Notes: generated from the sequence alone by a model not told the origin. A DNA stretch of 64,000 bases from Acidilobaceae archaeon (GCA_027082825.1 JALWTO010000040.1:1-64000); one strand, 5' to 3'; numbered from the stretch's first letter, positions 8,462 through 21,991 are shown. Translations and numbers: made by a program.

Positions 8462-9539
8462 AGCATATTTGGCTAGGACCGTAATACTGCCAGAGGGAAC
8501 CCCAGAAAGATATAAGATATTATATGAAAGGCTTATTAAACAAAAGTATCATTTTGTTGGAAGACATAGTGTTGTCAAAAAATGCTACTGGAATCATGCT
8601 GCTCTTACTCAAAACAGATTCTGTTATAAATGCAAATTCTATGGAATAGAGAGCCATAGATGCATACAGATGAGTCCCACAGCCTTTTGGTGCTGGAATG
8701 CATGTCTACATTGTTGGAGATTAAGGCCTACAGATGTTGGTCTGGATTGGGATGAAACTAAAATGCCTTCCGCCGATGAACCAGAGATCATAATTGAAGG
8801 AATGATAAAGGAATACAAAAGAATAATGAGTGGCTACAAGGGACATCCAAAGATTAACAGAAAACTTCTTGAAGAAGCCATGAGACCTAAGCATGTAGCC
8901 ATAAGCCTTACAGGAGAACCAACTCTTTATCCTTATCTAGGAGACCTAATAAAGGGAATTCATAAAAAAGGAATGACTACTTTCCTAGTCAGTAGAGGTG
9001 TCAGACCCGATATTCTTGGAAGCCTTGAAGAGGAACCAAGCCAGCTCTACATAAGTCTCGAAGCTTGGAGTAAAAAGTCATACAACTACTTTAACAGACC
9101 GCTTGTACCAAGAGCCTGGGAGCTTACTCTTGACACTATAGAAATGTTGCCTAGCTTCTCATCTCCAACGGTCTACAGAATAACCTTGGTCAGAGGGTTT
9201 AATGATAATGAGGAGGCACTTAAAGGTTTTGGCAAGTTAATCAAGATCGGCCAGCCGACTTACATAGAAGTTAAGGCCTATATGTATGTCGGGGCAAGTA
9301 GAGAAAGGCTTTCTAGAGAAAATATGCCTAGCCATGAGGAAGTTAGAAAGTTTGCAGAGAGACTTTCTGAGATTACAGGATACCCGATAAGAAGCGAGAG
9401 TAAGCCTAGCAGGATTGTCCTTCTAAGCTATCTTGAGAAGCCCATAAGGCATGGGAAGGGATGTCCACAGGGCTGGAAAATGTCAGATGAAGGCGCCCTG
9501 GGAGAATATGAGGATAAAAATCCAGAAACAAGCCTTTAA
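8454..9539 (+). CDS. taw1: Radical SAM tRNA 4-demethylwyosine synthase
   Basis: TYW1/Taw1 makes the tricyclic imidazopurine at G37 of tRNA-Phe from m1G and pyruvate. The radical SAM motif CWNACLHC (C-x3-C-x2-C) lies about residues 80-87. An N-terminal cysteine set (KKCYWNH, NRFCYKCKFYGIESHRC) fits the second 4Fe-4S cluster of archaeal Taw1. The SAM-binding ISLTGEPTLYP is present. An upstream in-frame start at 8400 exists, but AAGGAG sits six bases before ATG 8454 and that start overlaps the trxB stop, so I place it there, giving 361 residues. Confidence 0.93.
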   Translation: MGEAYLARTVILPEGTPERYKILYERLIKQKYHFVGRHSVVKKCYWNHAALTQNRFCYKCKFYGIESHRCIQMSPTAFWCWNACLHCWRLRPTDVGLDWDETKMPSADEPEIIIEGMIKEYKRIMSGYKGHPKINRKLLEEAMRPKHVAISLTGEPTLYPYLGDLIKGIHKKGMTTFLVSRGVRPDILGSLEEEPSQLYISLEAWSKKSYNYFNRPLVPRAWELTLDTIEMLPSFSSPTVYRITLVRGFNDNEEALKGFGKLIKIGQPTYIEVKAYMYVGASRERLSRENMPSHEEVRKFAERLSEITGYPIRSESKPSRIVLLSYLEKPIRHGKGCPQGWKMSDEGALGEYEDKNPETSL

Positions 9540-9578
9540 ATCGAAAAATGAATAGACATATTCAACATAAATTTTAGC

Positions 9579-9620
9579 ATTTAGGAGTTTTAGGGATAGG
9601 ATCCCTAAAATCCTCTAAAT
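9579..9620. terminator. Long hairpin between convergent genes
   Basis: About 19 base pairs with one bulge: the right half from ATCCCTAAAA (9601-9610) mirrors TTTTAGGGAT (9588-9597) around the loop AGG, and the stem extends to ATTTAG/CTAAAT. It lies between the ends of taw1 and the leftward gene at 9709. There is no T-run next to it, so a role as bidirectional terminator or mRNA end protection is inferred from position. Confidence 0.4.
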
Positions 9621-9708
9621 GACTGCTCTTAAGCTAAATGACTAAGAAGAATCATACCAGTAAAAGGAGATGTTGAGTGTGTTGATTTCTGACCTTTCAT
9701 TAATGAGT

Positions 9709-10395
9709 TTAAGCTTGTTTATCCTCCTCTCTAAAACTTTCTCCATGAATAAGAGATTTTATCTCCCTAACTATCCTTTCTGCCTCTCTCTTTTCTGTAT
9801 TATCCGCACCTTTCATGATTTGAACTATGTTCTGTGACAAGAAATCATCAAGATCTTCTTCATATTCTATAACGCTCTTCTTAAGAACTAAAGGTGTAGG
9901 CTCAACGACAGCCCCCCTAATTATTGCCTTTCCATTTATTGGGGTTGCTAAAAGTGCCCCTGCTTCTCTATTCTCATAGATTATTGTATAAACCAGATCA
10001 TCTGTATCAGTCTTTCCCTCTCTTCTTATTGTGAACTGTATTGCTGAGGAAATGATTTCCTCAGCTTTTTCAATGACCTCACTTATAATGGACTCTATTT
10101 CCCTATCAGAAATTCTCCTCCATATTTCAACCTTAAGTGTGCCCAGCTTCCATTCTATCCTTCCATTCTCAATATCGTAATCAACTGTAATGCGAACAAC
10201 ATCTCCCTTATCGATCCGAAGCTCTGTGACGAACATTTCAAAAAGAAGTCTGTTAAGTTCTCCAGCAGCTCTTGCAATTTCTTTTGATTCAAGCTCTCCA
10301 GACTTTATTTTGTTCTTCAGTTGTGCAAAGAGAACTCTTCTCACTTTATCTGCATATCCACCAGCAATAACAAGACCACTTCTTAAAGTGACCAT
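9709..10395 (-). CDS. Conserved archaeal protein, possibly DUF2258
   Basis: A 228-residue soluble protein beginning MVTLRSGLVIAGGYADKVRRVLFAQL, an opening I associate with a family of unknown function widespread in Thermoprotei (DUF2258, recalled and not checked). The middle is alternating strands (DVVRITVDYDIENGRIEWKLGTLKVEIW) and the C-terminus is a long charged helix. No catalytic motif is evident. ATG start, 58 bases downstream of the phosphoesterase gene on the same strand, so the two could share a transcript. Confidence 0.65.
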   Translation of the reverse strand: MVTLRSGLVIAGGYADKVRRVLFAQLKNKIKSGELESKEIARAAGELNRLLFEMFVTELRIDKGDVVRITVDYDIENGRIEWKLGTLKVEIWRRISDREIESIISEVIEKAEEIISSAIQFTIRREGKTDTDDLVYTIIYENREAGALLATPINGKAIIRGAVVEPTPLVLKKSVIEYEEDLDDFLSQNIVQIMKGADNTEKREAERIVREIKSLIHGESFREEDKQA

Positions 10396-10453
10396 GTTCC
10401 CACCGTCTAACTTCCAGAATAATATTGCTATGATAATATATTAAAATTATTTT

Positions 10454-11224
10454 CTAGAAGAGAGCAGCCTCTAAGACATATTTCAACTCAGCTAACTCCA
10501 CAGTTCCATAATCTCTATCAATAACCCAGACCATTGAGTCCTCGATAACTCCTTGTTTTCTTATTATGGGTGAAAGATATGAATCTCTATTCAGAGAGAC
10601 CACATTTCCAGTTTGATAAATTCCAGTTGGTGGGAGGATATAGGCTTCTGAACCATTTTTTAGAGGAACCCGAAGCATTACAGGAAGCTTAGTTCTAGCA
10701 CCTCCAACGTCAACCATTATACTTGCATGTTCATGACCCATTATTAATACGTCACAACTACATTGAGGATCCTTGTGGCCATGTGTTACTACTATGCCTT
10801 CATCTAATTCTAGATGACCCTCAATGACTTCTACACCAAGCTTTCTTAACAAAGGAGCTATGAATGTATCATGATTTCCCTTAATAAGTATTATCTCCTT
10901 TACAAGGCTGTTTCTAGAAAGTTCCTCTATAAACTTTATGCTTTCAATTTTTTCTTGCCGAGTTAACTTCTCAAACACATGTTTTAAATCACCAGCTATA
11001 ATTATTCTGGACATAGAACCTATAGAATTTAGAGCGCTATTCAAGACTTCTAGTGAAGTTCTTAGTTGCATCCTAGGAAGAAAAATTCCTAAAGAGGCCA
11101 TGTGATCTTCATAACCTAAATGAATATCTGCAAGTATTAGTGAGTTAGACTTTTTATGAACAACTATTGGTAACCCATCTATATTATAAAGCTTGTTATC
11201 TAACTTTACTAGTTTTCTTTTCAT
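10454..11224 (-). CDS. Calcineurin-like metallophosphoesterase
   Basis: All five metal-binding blocks are present in order: ADIHLGYE, AGDLKHVFE, KGNHD, VTHGHKD and GHEHA. At 256 residues it matches the archaeal phosphoesterase family often found next to DEAH helicases, whose natural substrate (nucleic acid or phosphodiester) is not settled. ATG start. No helicase gene lies nearby in this window. The C-terminal part carries a distinct segment (NGSEAYILPPTGIYQTGNVVS) after the metal site. Confidence 0.85.
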   Translation of the reverse strand: MKRKLVKLDNKLYNIDGLPIVVHKKSNSLILADIHLGYEDHMASLGIFLPRMQLRTSLEVLNSALNSIGSMSRIIIAGDLKHVFEKLTRQEKIESIKFIEELSRNSLVKEIILIKGNHDTFIAPLLRKLGVEVIEGHLELDEGIVVTHGHKDPQCSCDVLIMGHEHASIMVDVGGARTKLPVMLRVPLKNGSEAYILPPTGIYQTGNVVSLNRDSYLSPIIRKQGVIEDSMVWVIDRDYGTVELAELKYVLEAALF

Positions 11225-11334
11225 TTTCTAGGCCTCTGGCCTACTCTCCAGTAAAAAGCTTTTACAAAAAGAAGGCTAAAACCAATTTTGCTTCAAAGCT
11301 CTCATACTTTGTCTTAGGAGCCCATTCTGTTTTG

Positions 11335-11442
11335 TGGCGGGCCCGCCGGGATTTGAACCCGGGACTTCCGCTCCCATAGGCCAGGGCCTTCGGGACCTAC
11401 GGGTTAAGAGCCCGCCGCTCTACCAGGCTGAGCTACGGGCCC
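11335..11442 (-). tRNA. tRNA-Lys (CTT) with a 31-nt intron
   Basis: Acceptor GGGCCCG/CGGGCCC, discriminator G and an encoded CCA. The anticodon loop is CTCTTAA. The gene is interrupted after the anticodon stem, in the variable loop (see the intron entry). After removal the variable loop reads AGGTC and the T-arm CCGGGTTCAAATCCCGG is perfect. A TATA box at 11469-11479 is correctly spaced upstream. Confidence 0.95.
11366..11396 (-). other. tRNA-Lys intron with exact bulge-helix-bulge
   Basis: On the minus strand, exon CCGT pairs with intron GCGG to form the four-base central helix (one G-U). The bulges are AGG on the 5' side and AAG on the 3' side, and the intron helix is TCCC/GGGA, with a further AGGCC/GGCCT hairpin inside. 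Cleavage after the second bulge base on each side removes 31 bases and joins CCCGTAG to GTCCCGG, restoring a normal tRNA-Lys. The position in the variable loop is non-canonical. Confidence 0.9.
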
Positions 11443-11468
11443 AACCGCAAGTAATCTCCCTTTCGAAG

Positions 11469-11479
11469 AATTTAAATGC
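11469..11479 (-). promoter_or_regulatory. TATA box of tRNA-Lys
   Basis: CATTTAAATTC on the minus strand, centred about 31 bases before the tRNA 5' end, predicts a start a few bases upstream of the gene. Confidence 0.55.
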
Positions 11480-11597
11480 TTAATGTCCTCTGGATGCTTT
11501 TTGTACTTCAGTATCTCAACATACAATAATTACCACTCAGCAAAGTTTGCATAGATATTGGAAGGTCTTAAGACAAAAAATATCAGCTCTACGTTGC

Positions 11598-11608
11598 TTA
11601 AATAAACC
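11598..11608 (+). promoter_or_regulatory. TATA box of the rpoH-rpoB operon
   Basis: CTTAAATAAAC predicts transcription from about 11628, leaving a leader of roughly 19 bases with a G-rich run before the ATG of rpoH. No other TATA-like site of this quality precedes rpoB or rpoA1, so it probably drives the whole polymerase operon. Confidence 0.5.
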
Positions 11609-11646
11609 TTGCTTGCAACGAGCTTCCTTTGGGTGGTTGTGGGGGT

Positions 11647-11901
11647 ATGCCTAAACCTGGTAGGGTTAGCAAGAAGATTCTTCAACATGAGCTTGTACCT
11701 GAACACAGGGTACTTACTTTAGAAGAAGCAGCTGAGGTTCTCAGAAAATTAGGAGTTAGGCCTTGGAATCTTCCTATGATAAGTATTAATGATCCTATTG
11801 TCAGAATACTTAAAGCTAAGCCAGGAGATATTATCGAAATTAGAAGAAGGTCTCCAACAGCTGGAGAAAGCATAGTCTATAGGATAGTGGTGCCCTATTA
11901 G
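11647..11901 (+). CDS. rpoH: RNA polymerase subunit H (Rpb5 C-terminal domain)
   Basis: An 84-residue subunit equal to the C-terminal domain of eukaryotic Rpb5; it binds the jaw of the enzyme. KILQHELVPEHRVLTLEEAAEVLRKLGVRPWNLPMI and ISINDPIVRILKAKPGDIIEI are diagnostic. An in-frame TTG at 11629 would add six glycine-rich residues that are really the G-rich ribosome-binding region, so ATG at 11647 is the start. It opens the polymerase operon, 20 bases before rpoB. Confidence 0.95.
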   Translation: MPKPGRVSKKILQHELVPEHRVLTLEEAAEVLRKLGVRPWNLPMISINDPIVRILKAKPGDIIEIRRRSPTAGESIVYRIVVPY

Positions 11902-11921
11902 TTTTCTTGGAGGTGTGTTGT

Positions 11922-14900
11922 TTGAATTCTAATAATAAAGGTCCAGATGATCAGATAAGTCCTGATGATCTTTGGGTAGTGTTCAAATCTTATATTGAGT
12001 CCTTAGGTCTTGCAAGACAACATCTAGACTCATACAATTCATTAGTGGCACGAAAGCTTAAAGAGATAGTGTTTTCAATAAAAGAGATAAGACCTATGGT
12101 TAGATTGCCTAGAAGGGCTAGGATCCTTTCGCCTCTCGAGGAATATGATGTAAAGGTAGTTATAAACAATGTTAAGATAGATGAACCTATGGTAACTGAG
12201 ACGGATAAAAGATATCCAAGAAAAATACTTCCTATGGAGGCTAGAATAAGGAACATAACCTATTCAGCTCCAATATACCTGGACATGAGTATAATAGAAA
12301 ATGGCATTGAAGTCCAGAGAGAACGTGTTAAAATATGTGATTTTCCTGTTATGGTCAAATCTGTACTTGACCCAACGTCTAAAATGAATAAGGAACAGCT
12401 TTTGGAAATGGGAGAGGATCCTAATGATCCTGGAGGTTACTTCATTATAAACGGAAGTGAAAAGGTAATAGTTGCTCAAGAAGATCTGGCTGTAAATAGA
12501 ATTATAGTTACATATGCAAGAGCAGGGACAACAAAAATAACACATACAGCCAAGGTTGTCTCTACGGTCCTTGGTATAAGAAGACAAGTTATAGTTGATA
12601 GAATGAGTGATGGAAGCCTAGAAATAAGCATGAGCAGAATAAGATCTAGGATACCATTTGTTATATTAATGAGAGCCTTGGGCCTTGAGAAAGACGCTGA
12701 AATAATGCTTGCCATTTCAACAGATCCTGATGTGCAGAGAGAACTTCTTCCTTCATTCGAAAAGGTATCACAGATAGTTACAACCAGAGAGGAAGCTTTG
12801 GAGTATATAGGAAACAGACTTGCTCCAGGCCAAGCGAGGGAGGTCAGAATCAAGAGAGCTGAGGAGTTCTTAGATAACGAGTTCCTACCTCACCTCGGAA
12901 ACAGCCCAGAGGCTAGGATAAAGAAAGCTCTGTATCTTGCAGAGATGGCCAACAGAGTCCTTCAGTTATATCTCGGAAAAAGAAAGCCTGATGACAAAGA
13001 CCATTATTCTAACAAGAGATTAAGACTTGCCGGAGACCTTATAGCTGAGCTTTTCAGGGAGTCTTATCAGGCCCTAGTTAGACATGTAAGCAGTCAATTG
13101 GAAGAATCATTAAGCAGAAGGAAGAAGATAACACTTAGACACCTGGTCAAACCCAATATAATCAGTGATAGGTTAAGGAGTGCAATAGCTACTGGTAATT
13201 GGGGTAGAGATAGAACTGGGATAAGCCAGCAACTTGACAGAACAAACTGGATAAGCCTTCTGAGCCACCTCAGAAGAGTCATTTCTCCTTTAAGCAGAGG
13301 TCAGGCACACTTTGAAGCTAGAGATCTTCATGGAACACATTGGGGAAGGCTATGTCCCTTTGAGACACCTGAAGGAGTAAACTGTGGACTTGTTAAGAAC
13401 CTTGCACTTTATGCTTACATATCTGTTGGTATCCCGGAAAATGAGATTGAAGAAAGACTTTACAAGGAGTTAGGTACGGTTCCAATAATGAATCTAATAA
13501 AAGAAGTTGTAGAGACTGGGAATGTACCAGATATCATGATCAAGGGATCTAAGGTCTTTTTGAACGGAAGCCCAATAGGTTATCATTCCAATGGAAGTGA
13601 ACTTGCTAGGAAGATTAGAGAGCTAAGAAGAAAAGGTGAGCTTCCTCATGAGGTTAGTGTCGCTCATATAGTTGACGAGTATATAAACGAGGTTTATATA
13701 AATGTCGATGAAGGCAGGCTAATGAGACCTTTGGTCGTAGTTGAAAACGGAGAGATAAAGCTGAAGAAAGAGCACGTAGAGAAACTAGCTAATGGCGAGA
13801 TAAGCTTTTGGGACCTAGTTAAGATGGGAATAATAGAGTTCTTGGATACTGATGAGGAGGAGAATGCCTATATCGCTGAATTTCCATGGGAAATAACAAA
13901 AGAACATACACATATAGAACTTTGGGTCCCAGCAATCTTTGGTGTTGCAGCAAGCACTATACCTTATTTGGAACACAATCAAAGCCCTAGAAATACATAT
14001 CAAAGCGCAATGGCAAAACAGGCCCTAGGACTATATGCATTAAACTATACATATAGACCTGACAGCCACTCATATTTACTCCACTATCCTCAGAAGCCTA
14101 TAGTTCAGACAAGAGCATTGGAGTTAATGGGTTATAATGATAGACCTGCAGGACAAAATATGGTAGTTGCACTTATGTCCTATACAGGTTATAACATAGA
14201 GGATGCATTGATATTTAATAAGTTCTCGATAGACATGGGACTTGGTAGAGCATCTTTCTTTAGGGTTTACGTAGCCCAGGAGAATGTTTATCCTGGGGGT
14301 GTTAGTGATAAAATAACTGTTCCAAGCCCAGATCTAAGAGACCATAAAGGCGACCAGTATTACAAAAGACTAGAAATTGATGGTATAGTTGCACCTGAGG
14401 TTGAAGTTGAGGGAGGAGACGTTTTAATCGGTAGAGAAAGTCCTCCAAGATTTATGGGTGAGGAAAGAATTCTCAAGACAGCATTCATGCAAAAGAGAGA
14501 TACAAGCATCCAACTTAGGTATGGGGAGAAAGGAGTTATTGATACCGTTTTTATAACCCAGACTACAAGCAGGGACAAGCTGGTGAAGGTTAGGGTTAGA
14601 GATCTCAGAATCCCAGAGATAGGAGATAAGTTTGCAAGCAGACATGGTCAGAAAGGAGTTGTTGGAATGATATTTCCTCACTACGATATGCCTTATACCG
14701 AGGAAGGACTAGTTCCAGACATAGTTTTAAACCCTCATGCTATTCCGTCACGAATGACTGTAGGCCAACTTCTCGAAATGATAGCTGGAAAACTTGGAGC
14801 CCTCGAGGCTAGGTATATAGATGGAACGCCATTTTATAAAGAAAAAATAGATAATATAAAGATAAGGCTTCTCAAACATGGCTATGACCCTTATGGAAAG

Positions 14901-15440
14901 GAAATAATGTATGATGGAAGAACGGGTGAAATGATAAAGAAGCCTATAACTATAGGAATTGTTTTCTATCAAAGACTCTACCATATGGTTGCTGATAAGA
15001 TGCATGCTAGAGCTACAGGTAAAAGACACCTTCTTACAAGACAACCCACAGAGGGTAAGGCAAGACAGGGAGGCCTTAGATTTGGAGAGATGGAAAGAGA
15101 CTGCCTTATAGGACATGGTGCAAGCAGCTTGGCAAGAGATAGACTTCTTGACAACAGCGACGCTTATGTTATGTATGTATGTAAAAAATGTGGTCATATA
15201 GCATGGTACAATAGGAAAAAGGGAACTTTTGAATGCCCAATACATGGACCTAATGCCGACGTGGTTCCTGTAAAGGTTCCCTATGCTTTTAAGTTATTGT
15301 TACAAGAGATACTAAGTATGGGAATTAAGCCTGAGATCAAAGTTACAGACAAGATAAATATTCTTAAGAAGAGGACTGGCGTTGATATCTCAAACATTCT
15401 CAAAGGCAATGGATCCTCAGGCTTTGAAGAAACGTCTTAG
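11922..15440 (+). CDS. rpoB: RNA polymerase subunit B, unsplit
   Basis: Second-largest subunit as one chain of about 1172 residues, unlike the B'/B'' split of many euryarchaea. Fork and active-site segments are present (HWGRLCPFETPEGVNCGLVKNL, GYNIEDALIFNK, GDKFASRHGQKGVVG), and a C-terminal zinc site reads CKKCGHIAWYNRKKGTFECPIHG. TTG at 11907 is in frame but overlaps the GGAGGTG ribosome-binding site, which sits six bases before TTG 11922, the start chosen. Followed by rpoA1 after 14 bases. Confidence 0.98.
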   Translation: MNSNNKGPDDQISPDDLWVVFKSYIESLGLARQHLDSYNSLVARKLKEIVFSIKEIRPMVRLPRRARILSPLEEYDVKVVINNVKIDEPMVTETDKRYPRKILPMEARIRNITYSAPIYLDMSIIENGIEVQRERVKICDFPVMVKSVLDPTSKMNKEQLLEMGEDPNDPGGYFIINGSEKVIVAQEDLAVNRIIVTYARAGTTKITHTAKVVSTVLGIRRQVIVDRMSDGSLEISMSRIRSRIPFVILMRALGLEKDAEIMLAISTDPDVQRELLPSFEKVSQIVTTREEALEYIGNRLAPGQAREVRIKRAEEFLDNEFLPHLGNSPEARIKKALYLAEMANRVLQLYLGKRKPDDKDHYSNKRLRLAGDLIAELFRESYQALVRHVSSQLEESLSRRKKITLRHLVKPNIISDRLRSAIATGNWGRDRTGISQQLDRTNWISLLSHLRRVISPLSRGQAHFEARDLHGTHWGRLCPFETPEGVNCGLVKNLALYAYISVGIPENEIEERLYKELGTVPIMNLIKEVVETGNVPDIMIKGSKVFLNGSPIGYHSNGSELARKIRELRRKGELPHEVSVAHIVDEYINEVYINVDEGRLMRPLVVVENGEIKLKKEHVEKLANGEISFWDLVKMGIIEFLDTDEEENAYIAEFPWEITKEHTHIELWVPAIFGVAASTIPYLEHNQSPRNTYQSAMAKQALGLYALNYTYRPDSHSYLLHYPQKPIVQTRALELMGYNDRPAGQNMVVALMSYTGYNIEDALIFNKFSIDMGLGRASFFRVYVAQENVYPGGVSDKITVPSPDLRDHKGDQYYKRLEIDGIVAPEVEVEGGDVLIGRESPPRFMGEERILKTAFMQKRDTSIQLRYGEKGVIDTVFITQTTSRDKLVKVRVRDLRIPEIGDKFASRHGQKGVVGMIFPHYDMPYTEEGLVPDIVLNPHAIPSRMTVGQLLEMIAGKLGALEARYIDGTPFYKEKIDNIKIRLLKHGYDPYGKEIMYDGRTGEMIKKPITIGIVFYQRLYHMVADKMHARATGKRHLLTRQPTEGKARQGGLRFGEMERDCLIGHGASSLARDRLLDNSDAYVMYVCKKCGHIAWYNRKKGTFECPIHGPNADVVPVKVPYAFKLLLQEILSMGIKPEIKVTDKINILKKRTGVDISNILKGNGSSGFEETS

Positions 15441-15454
15441 GAGAGGTGGTTGTT

Positions 15455-19705
<4,251 letters not shown>

Positions 19706-19709
19706 TTGA

Positions 19710-20156
19710 GTGAGATTGAGTACAACCAAGGACGACAGAATAACTGTTGAAGAGTTAAGATATCTCTCTGTTTTTGGAGACCTTACAGGTGCTATGGCTT
19801 ATAGATGTGTAGTTGATAACGACAACAATAGATTGATCTTTTTAGTAAAACCTTCCGACATGGGCAAAGCTATAGGAAGGAGAGGAAGAAATATAAGGCT
19901 TTTAGAGAAGCTCTTTGGGAAAAACGTTGAGATACTTCCATATGCAGACGATCTAGAATCAATGGTCAGAAACTTGTTTTCTGGAGTTAGACTTGTCAAT
20001 ATAAATGTAGTCAGAAGAGGTGATTCAAAGGTGATTTACATCAGAGTTCATGAAGATGACCTTGGAAAGGCTATAGGCAAGGGTGGAAGAAATAGTCAGA
20101 GAGCCAGATTAGTGCTGAAGAAGCTTTTTGACATAGATAGTGTGATCTTGCGTTAA
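19710..20156 (+). CDS. nusA: NusA-like KH-domain protein
   Basis: Archaeal NusA is short: two KH RNA-binding domains without the bacterial S1 or acidic parts. Both GxxG loops are visible, KAIGRRGRNIRLLEKLFG (about residue 52) and KAIGKGGRNSQRARLV (about residue 115). GTG start with GAGGTGA that is also the stop region of rpl30e. It probably acts in transcription elongation or termination within the polymerase/ribosome operon. Confidence 0.95.
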   Translation: MRLSTTKDDRITVEELRYLSVFGDLTGAMAYRCVVDNDNNRLIFLVKPSDMGKAIGRRGRNIRLLEKLFGKNVEILPYADDLESMVRNLFSGVRLVNINVVRRGDSKVIYIRVHEDDLGKAIGKGGRNSQRARLVLKKLFDIDSVILR

Positions 20157-20207
20157 GATAACATTTTAAGAACTCCTAGTTTGAGTAATTTTAAGGGGTT
20201 AAGAGGG

Positions 20208-20651
20208 ATGACGGGTAAGAAAGCTCCTACAGGCATGTTTGCAGCCAGAAAGCTAAGGAAGAAGAGGCTCAAATTTAGATGGAGCCAGAGAGAATTCAGA
20301 ATAAAGATGCTAGGCCTTAAAAAGAAGTATGATCCCTTAGAAGGATCACCGATGGCTAGAGGTATAGTCTTGGAAAAGGTAGGAGTCGAGGCAAGACAGC
20401 CCAATAGTGCCCTAAGAAAATGTGTGAGAGTACAACTTGTCAAAAATAAAAAGGTTGTTACGGCATTCGTTCCAAGAGATGGTGGAATACTCTATATCGA
20501 TGAACATGATGAAGTTATAATAGAAGGTATAGGAGGTCCAAGAGGCAGATCAATGGGAGATATACCAGGAGTCAGATATAAGGTGGTAATGGTTAACGGA
20601 GTTTCATTAAAGGCATTATGGGAAGGTAAGAAGCAGAAGCCAAGAAGATAA
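20208..20651 (+). CDS. rps12: Ribosomal protein S12
   Basis: Decoding-centre 30S protein of 147 residues. It holds the conserved [38 protein letters not shown] and [27 protein letters not shown]. An upstream frame from 20181 would add nine residues of poor fit, while ATG 20208 gives the usual archaeal length and is preceded by a purine-rich GGGGTTAAGAGG. Last gene of the operon; the next gene is inverted. Confidence 0.96.
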   Translation: MTGKKAPTGMFAARKLRKKRLKFRWSQREFRIKMLGLKKKYDPLEGSPMARGIVLEKVGVEARQPNSALRKCVRVQLVKNKKVVTAFVPRDGGILYIDEHDEVIIEGIGGPRGRSMGDIPGVRYKVVMVNGVSLKALWEGKKQKPRR

Positions 20652-20689
20652 AGTGTTTTATTGTTACTTATTTCATTCTATTTAATGCT

Positions 20690-21163
20690 TTACTTATCCT
20701 CCTCATCTTCATCTCTATCAAGGGACTCTTCTAAATCAACAAGCTCCTTAGAAACGTAAATAGGGGCCCCTGTAAGAAGAGCAAGAAATATTGCATGGCT
20801 GGGTATCATTTTGATTTCAGAGACCATTCCTTCATCTTCAAACTCAACAGTTGCTGTATAAAGGCCCGTAGTCATGTCGAGTTCGTCTATAATGACTTTT
20901 TTGAGAGTTCTTGCCAACTCATCTTTAAAAGCTTCATAATTTGCTAAAAGATCGAATAGACTTTCCCTCCTAGGAAAGTCTATATCGCCTCTAAGAGCTT
21001 TTATTGCATTTGCCACATCAACAGGTATATTAACAAGTGTAAGACTCCTACCATCCTCAAGGATAAGTTCAATACCAGTTATTATGTAGCTTGTACTGCC
21101 TTCTTGAGCAAGACCTATAAAGACTGAGATATCATCTGATTTTAAGAGAGCTCTTTCACTCAA
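20690..21163 (-). CDS. DUF151 (bifunctional-nuclease-fold) protein
   Basis: A 157-residue DUF151/BFN-like protein. The core is YTATVEFEDEGMVSEIKMIPSHAIFLALLTGAPIYVSKELVD (about residues 102-144). The C-terminus is a strongly acidic tail (ESLDRDEDEEDK). Plant homologues were described as bifunctional nucleases, and archaeal members are unassigned. It sits on the opposite strand between rps12 and rps7, which in many archaea are adjacent. Start ATG at 21163. Confidence 0.85.
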   Translation of the reverse strand: MSERALLKSDDISVFIGLAQEGSTSYIITGIELILEDGRSLTLVNIPVDVANAIKALRGDIDFPRRESLFDLLANYEAFKDELARTLKKVIIDELDMTTGLYTATVEFEDEGMVSEIKMIPSHAIFLALLTGAPIYVSKELVDLEESLDRDEDEEDK

Positions 21164-21271
21164 TACTTCTGCCCCGTTGACTTATCCAGAGAATCTAGTG
21201 CTTAAGTTACTTACCTTTTCTCTTCTGATACTAAGTTTAATTATTTGTTTACTAAAGTTCTTTTTAAGCCT

Positions 21272-21280
21272 TTTATAAAC
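21272..21280 (+). promoter_or_regulatory. TATA box of rps7
   Basis: TTTATAAAC, within CCTTTTATAAACTTAAA, predicts a start near 21301 and a leader of roughly 30 bases that includes GGGTGTT ahead of the ATG at 21330. Confidence 0.55.
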
Positions 21281-21329
21281 TTAAAATTCTCAAATATCAG
21301 TGTCTAGCTAGGAAAGCGGGTGTTTCAAA

Positions 21330-21938
21330 ATGGCACAGGAAACGAAATTGCCAGAGGACATAGAGGTTAGGGCAGATGCCATAAGGTTATTTGGCAAGTG
21401 GAGCTGGATAGGAATAGAAATCAGGGATCCGAGTTTGAAGAGATATATTTCTCTGAAACCCATCTGGCTTCCTCATACTGGAGGTAGACATGAACATAGA
21501 AGGTTTGGAAAAGCAGAGGTTCCCATAATTGAGAGACTTATGAACAAATTAATGGGACCAGGAAGAAATGGAGGTAAGAAACACCTTGCATATAACATCG
21601 TTAAAACAGCCTTCGATATCATATACTTTGAGACTGGAGAAAATCCTATTCAGGTCTTGGTAAGAGCTATAGAGAATGCTGCTCCCAGGGAAGAGACAAC
21701 TAGGATAATGTATGGAGGAATAACATATAGAGTTTCTGTAGACGTTGCACCACAGAGAAGAGTTGATTTAGCACTTAGATTTTTGGCTGAGGGAGCTAGG
21801 CTATGTGCATTTAATAATCCTAAGCCTATAGAGCAGTGCTTGGCTGAGGAGATTATACTTACATCAAAAGGTAATCCACAGAGTTATGCAATAAAGCAAA
21901 AGGAGGAGATAGAGAGAATAGCGTTGAGCTCAAGGTAA
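21330..21938 (+). CDS. rps7: Ribosomal protein S7
   Basis: A 202-residue 30S head protein that nucleates the 3' domain of 16S rRNA. It contains [31 protein letters not shown] and [44 protein letters not shown], with the archaeal N-terminal extension. Own TATA box. The next gene, tuf, also has one, so S7 and EF-1A are not strictly co-transcribed. Confidence 0.97.
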   Translation: MAQETKLPEDIEVRADAIRLFGKWSWIGIEIRDPSLKRYISLKPIWLPHTGGRHEHRRFGKAEVPIIERLMNKLMGPGRNGGKKHLAYNIVKTAFDIIYFETGENPIQVLVRAIENAAPREETTRIMYGGITYRVSVDVAPQRRVDLALRFLAEGARLCAFNNPKPIEQCLAEEIILTSKGNPQSYAIKQKEEIERIALSSR

Positions 21939-21991
21939 GTATATTTCGATATCTTTCTCCCCACATTAGTTACACCTAAACGGATAGCTAC

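Noticed and set aside
11167-11379. Open frame across the tRNA-Lys region on the + strand
   Set aside because: It runs antisense through the phosphoesterase 5' end and the tRNA; no ribosome-binding site or family match.
14748-15245. 165-codon minus-strand frame inside rpoB
   Set aside because: Antisense shadow of a fully conserved polymerase region.
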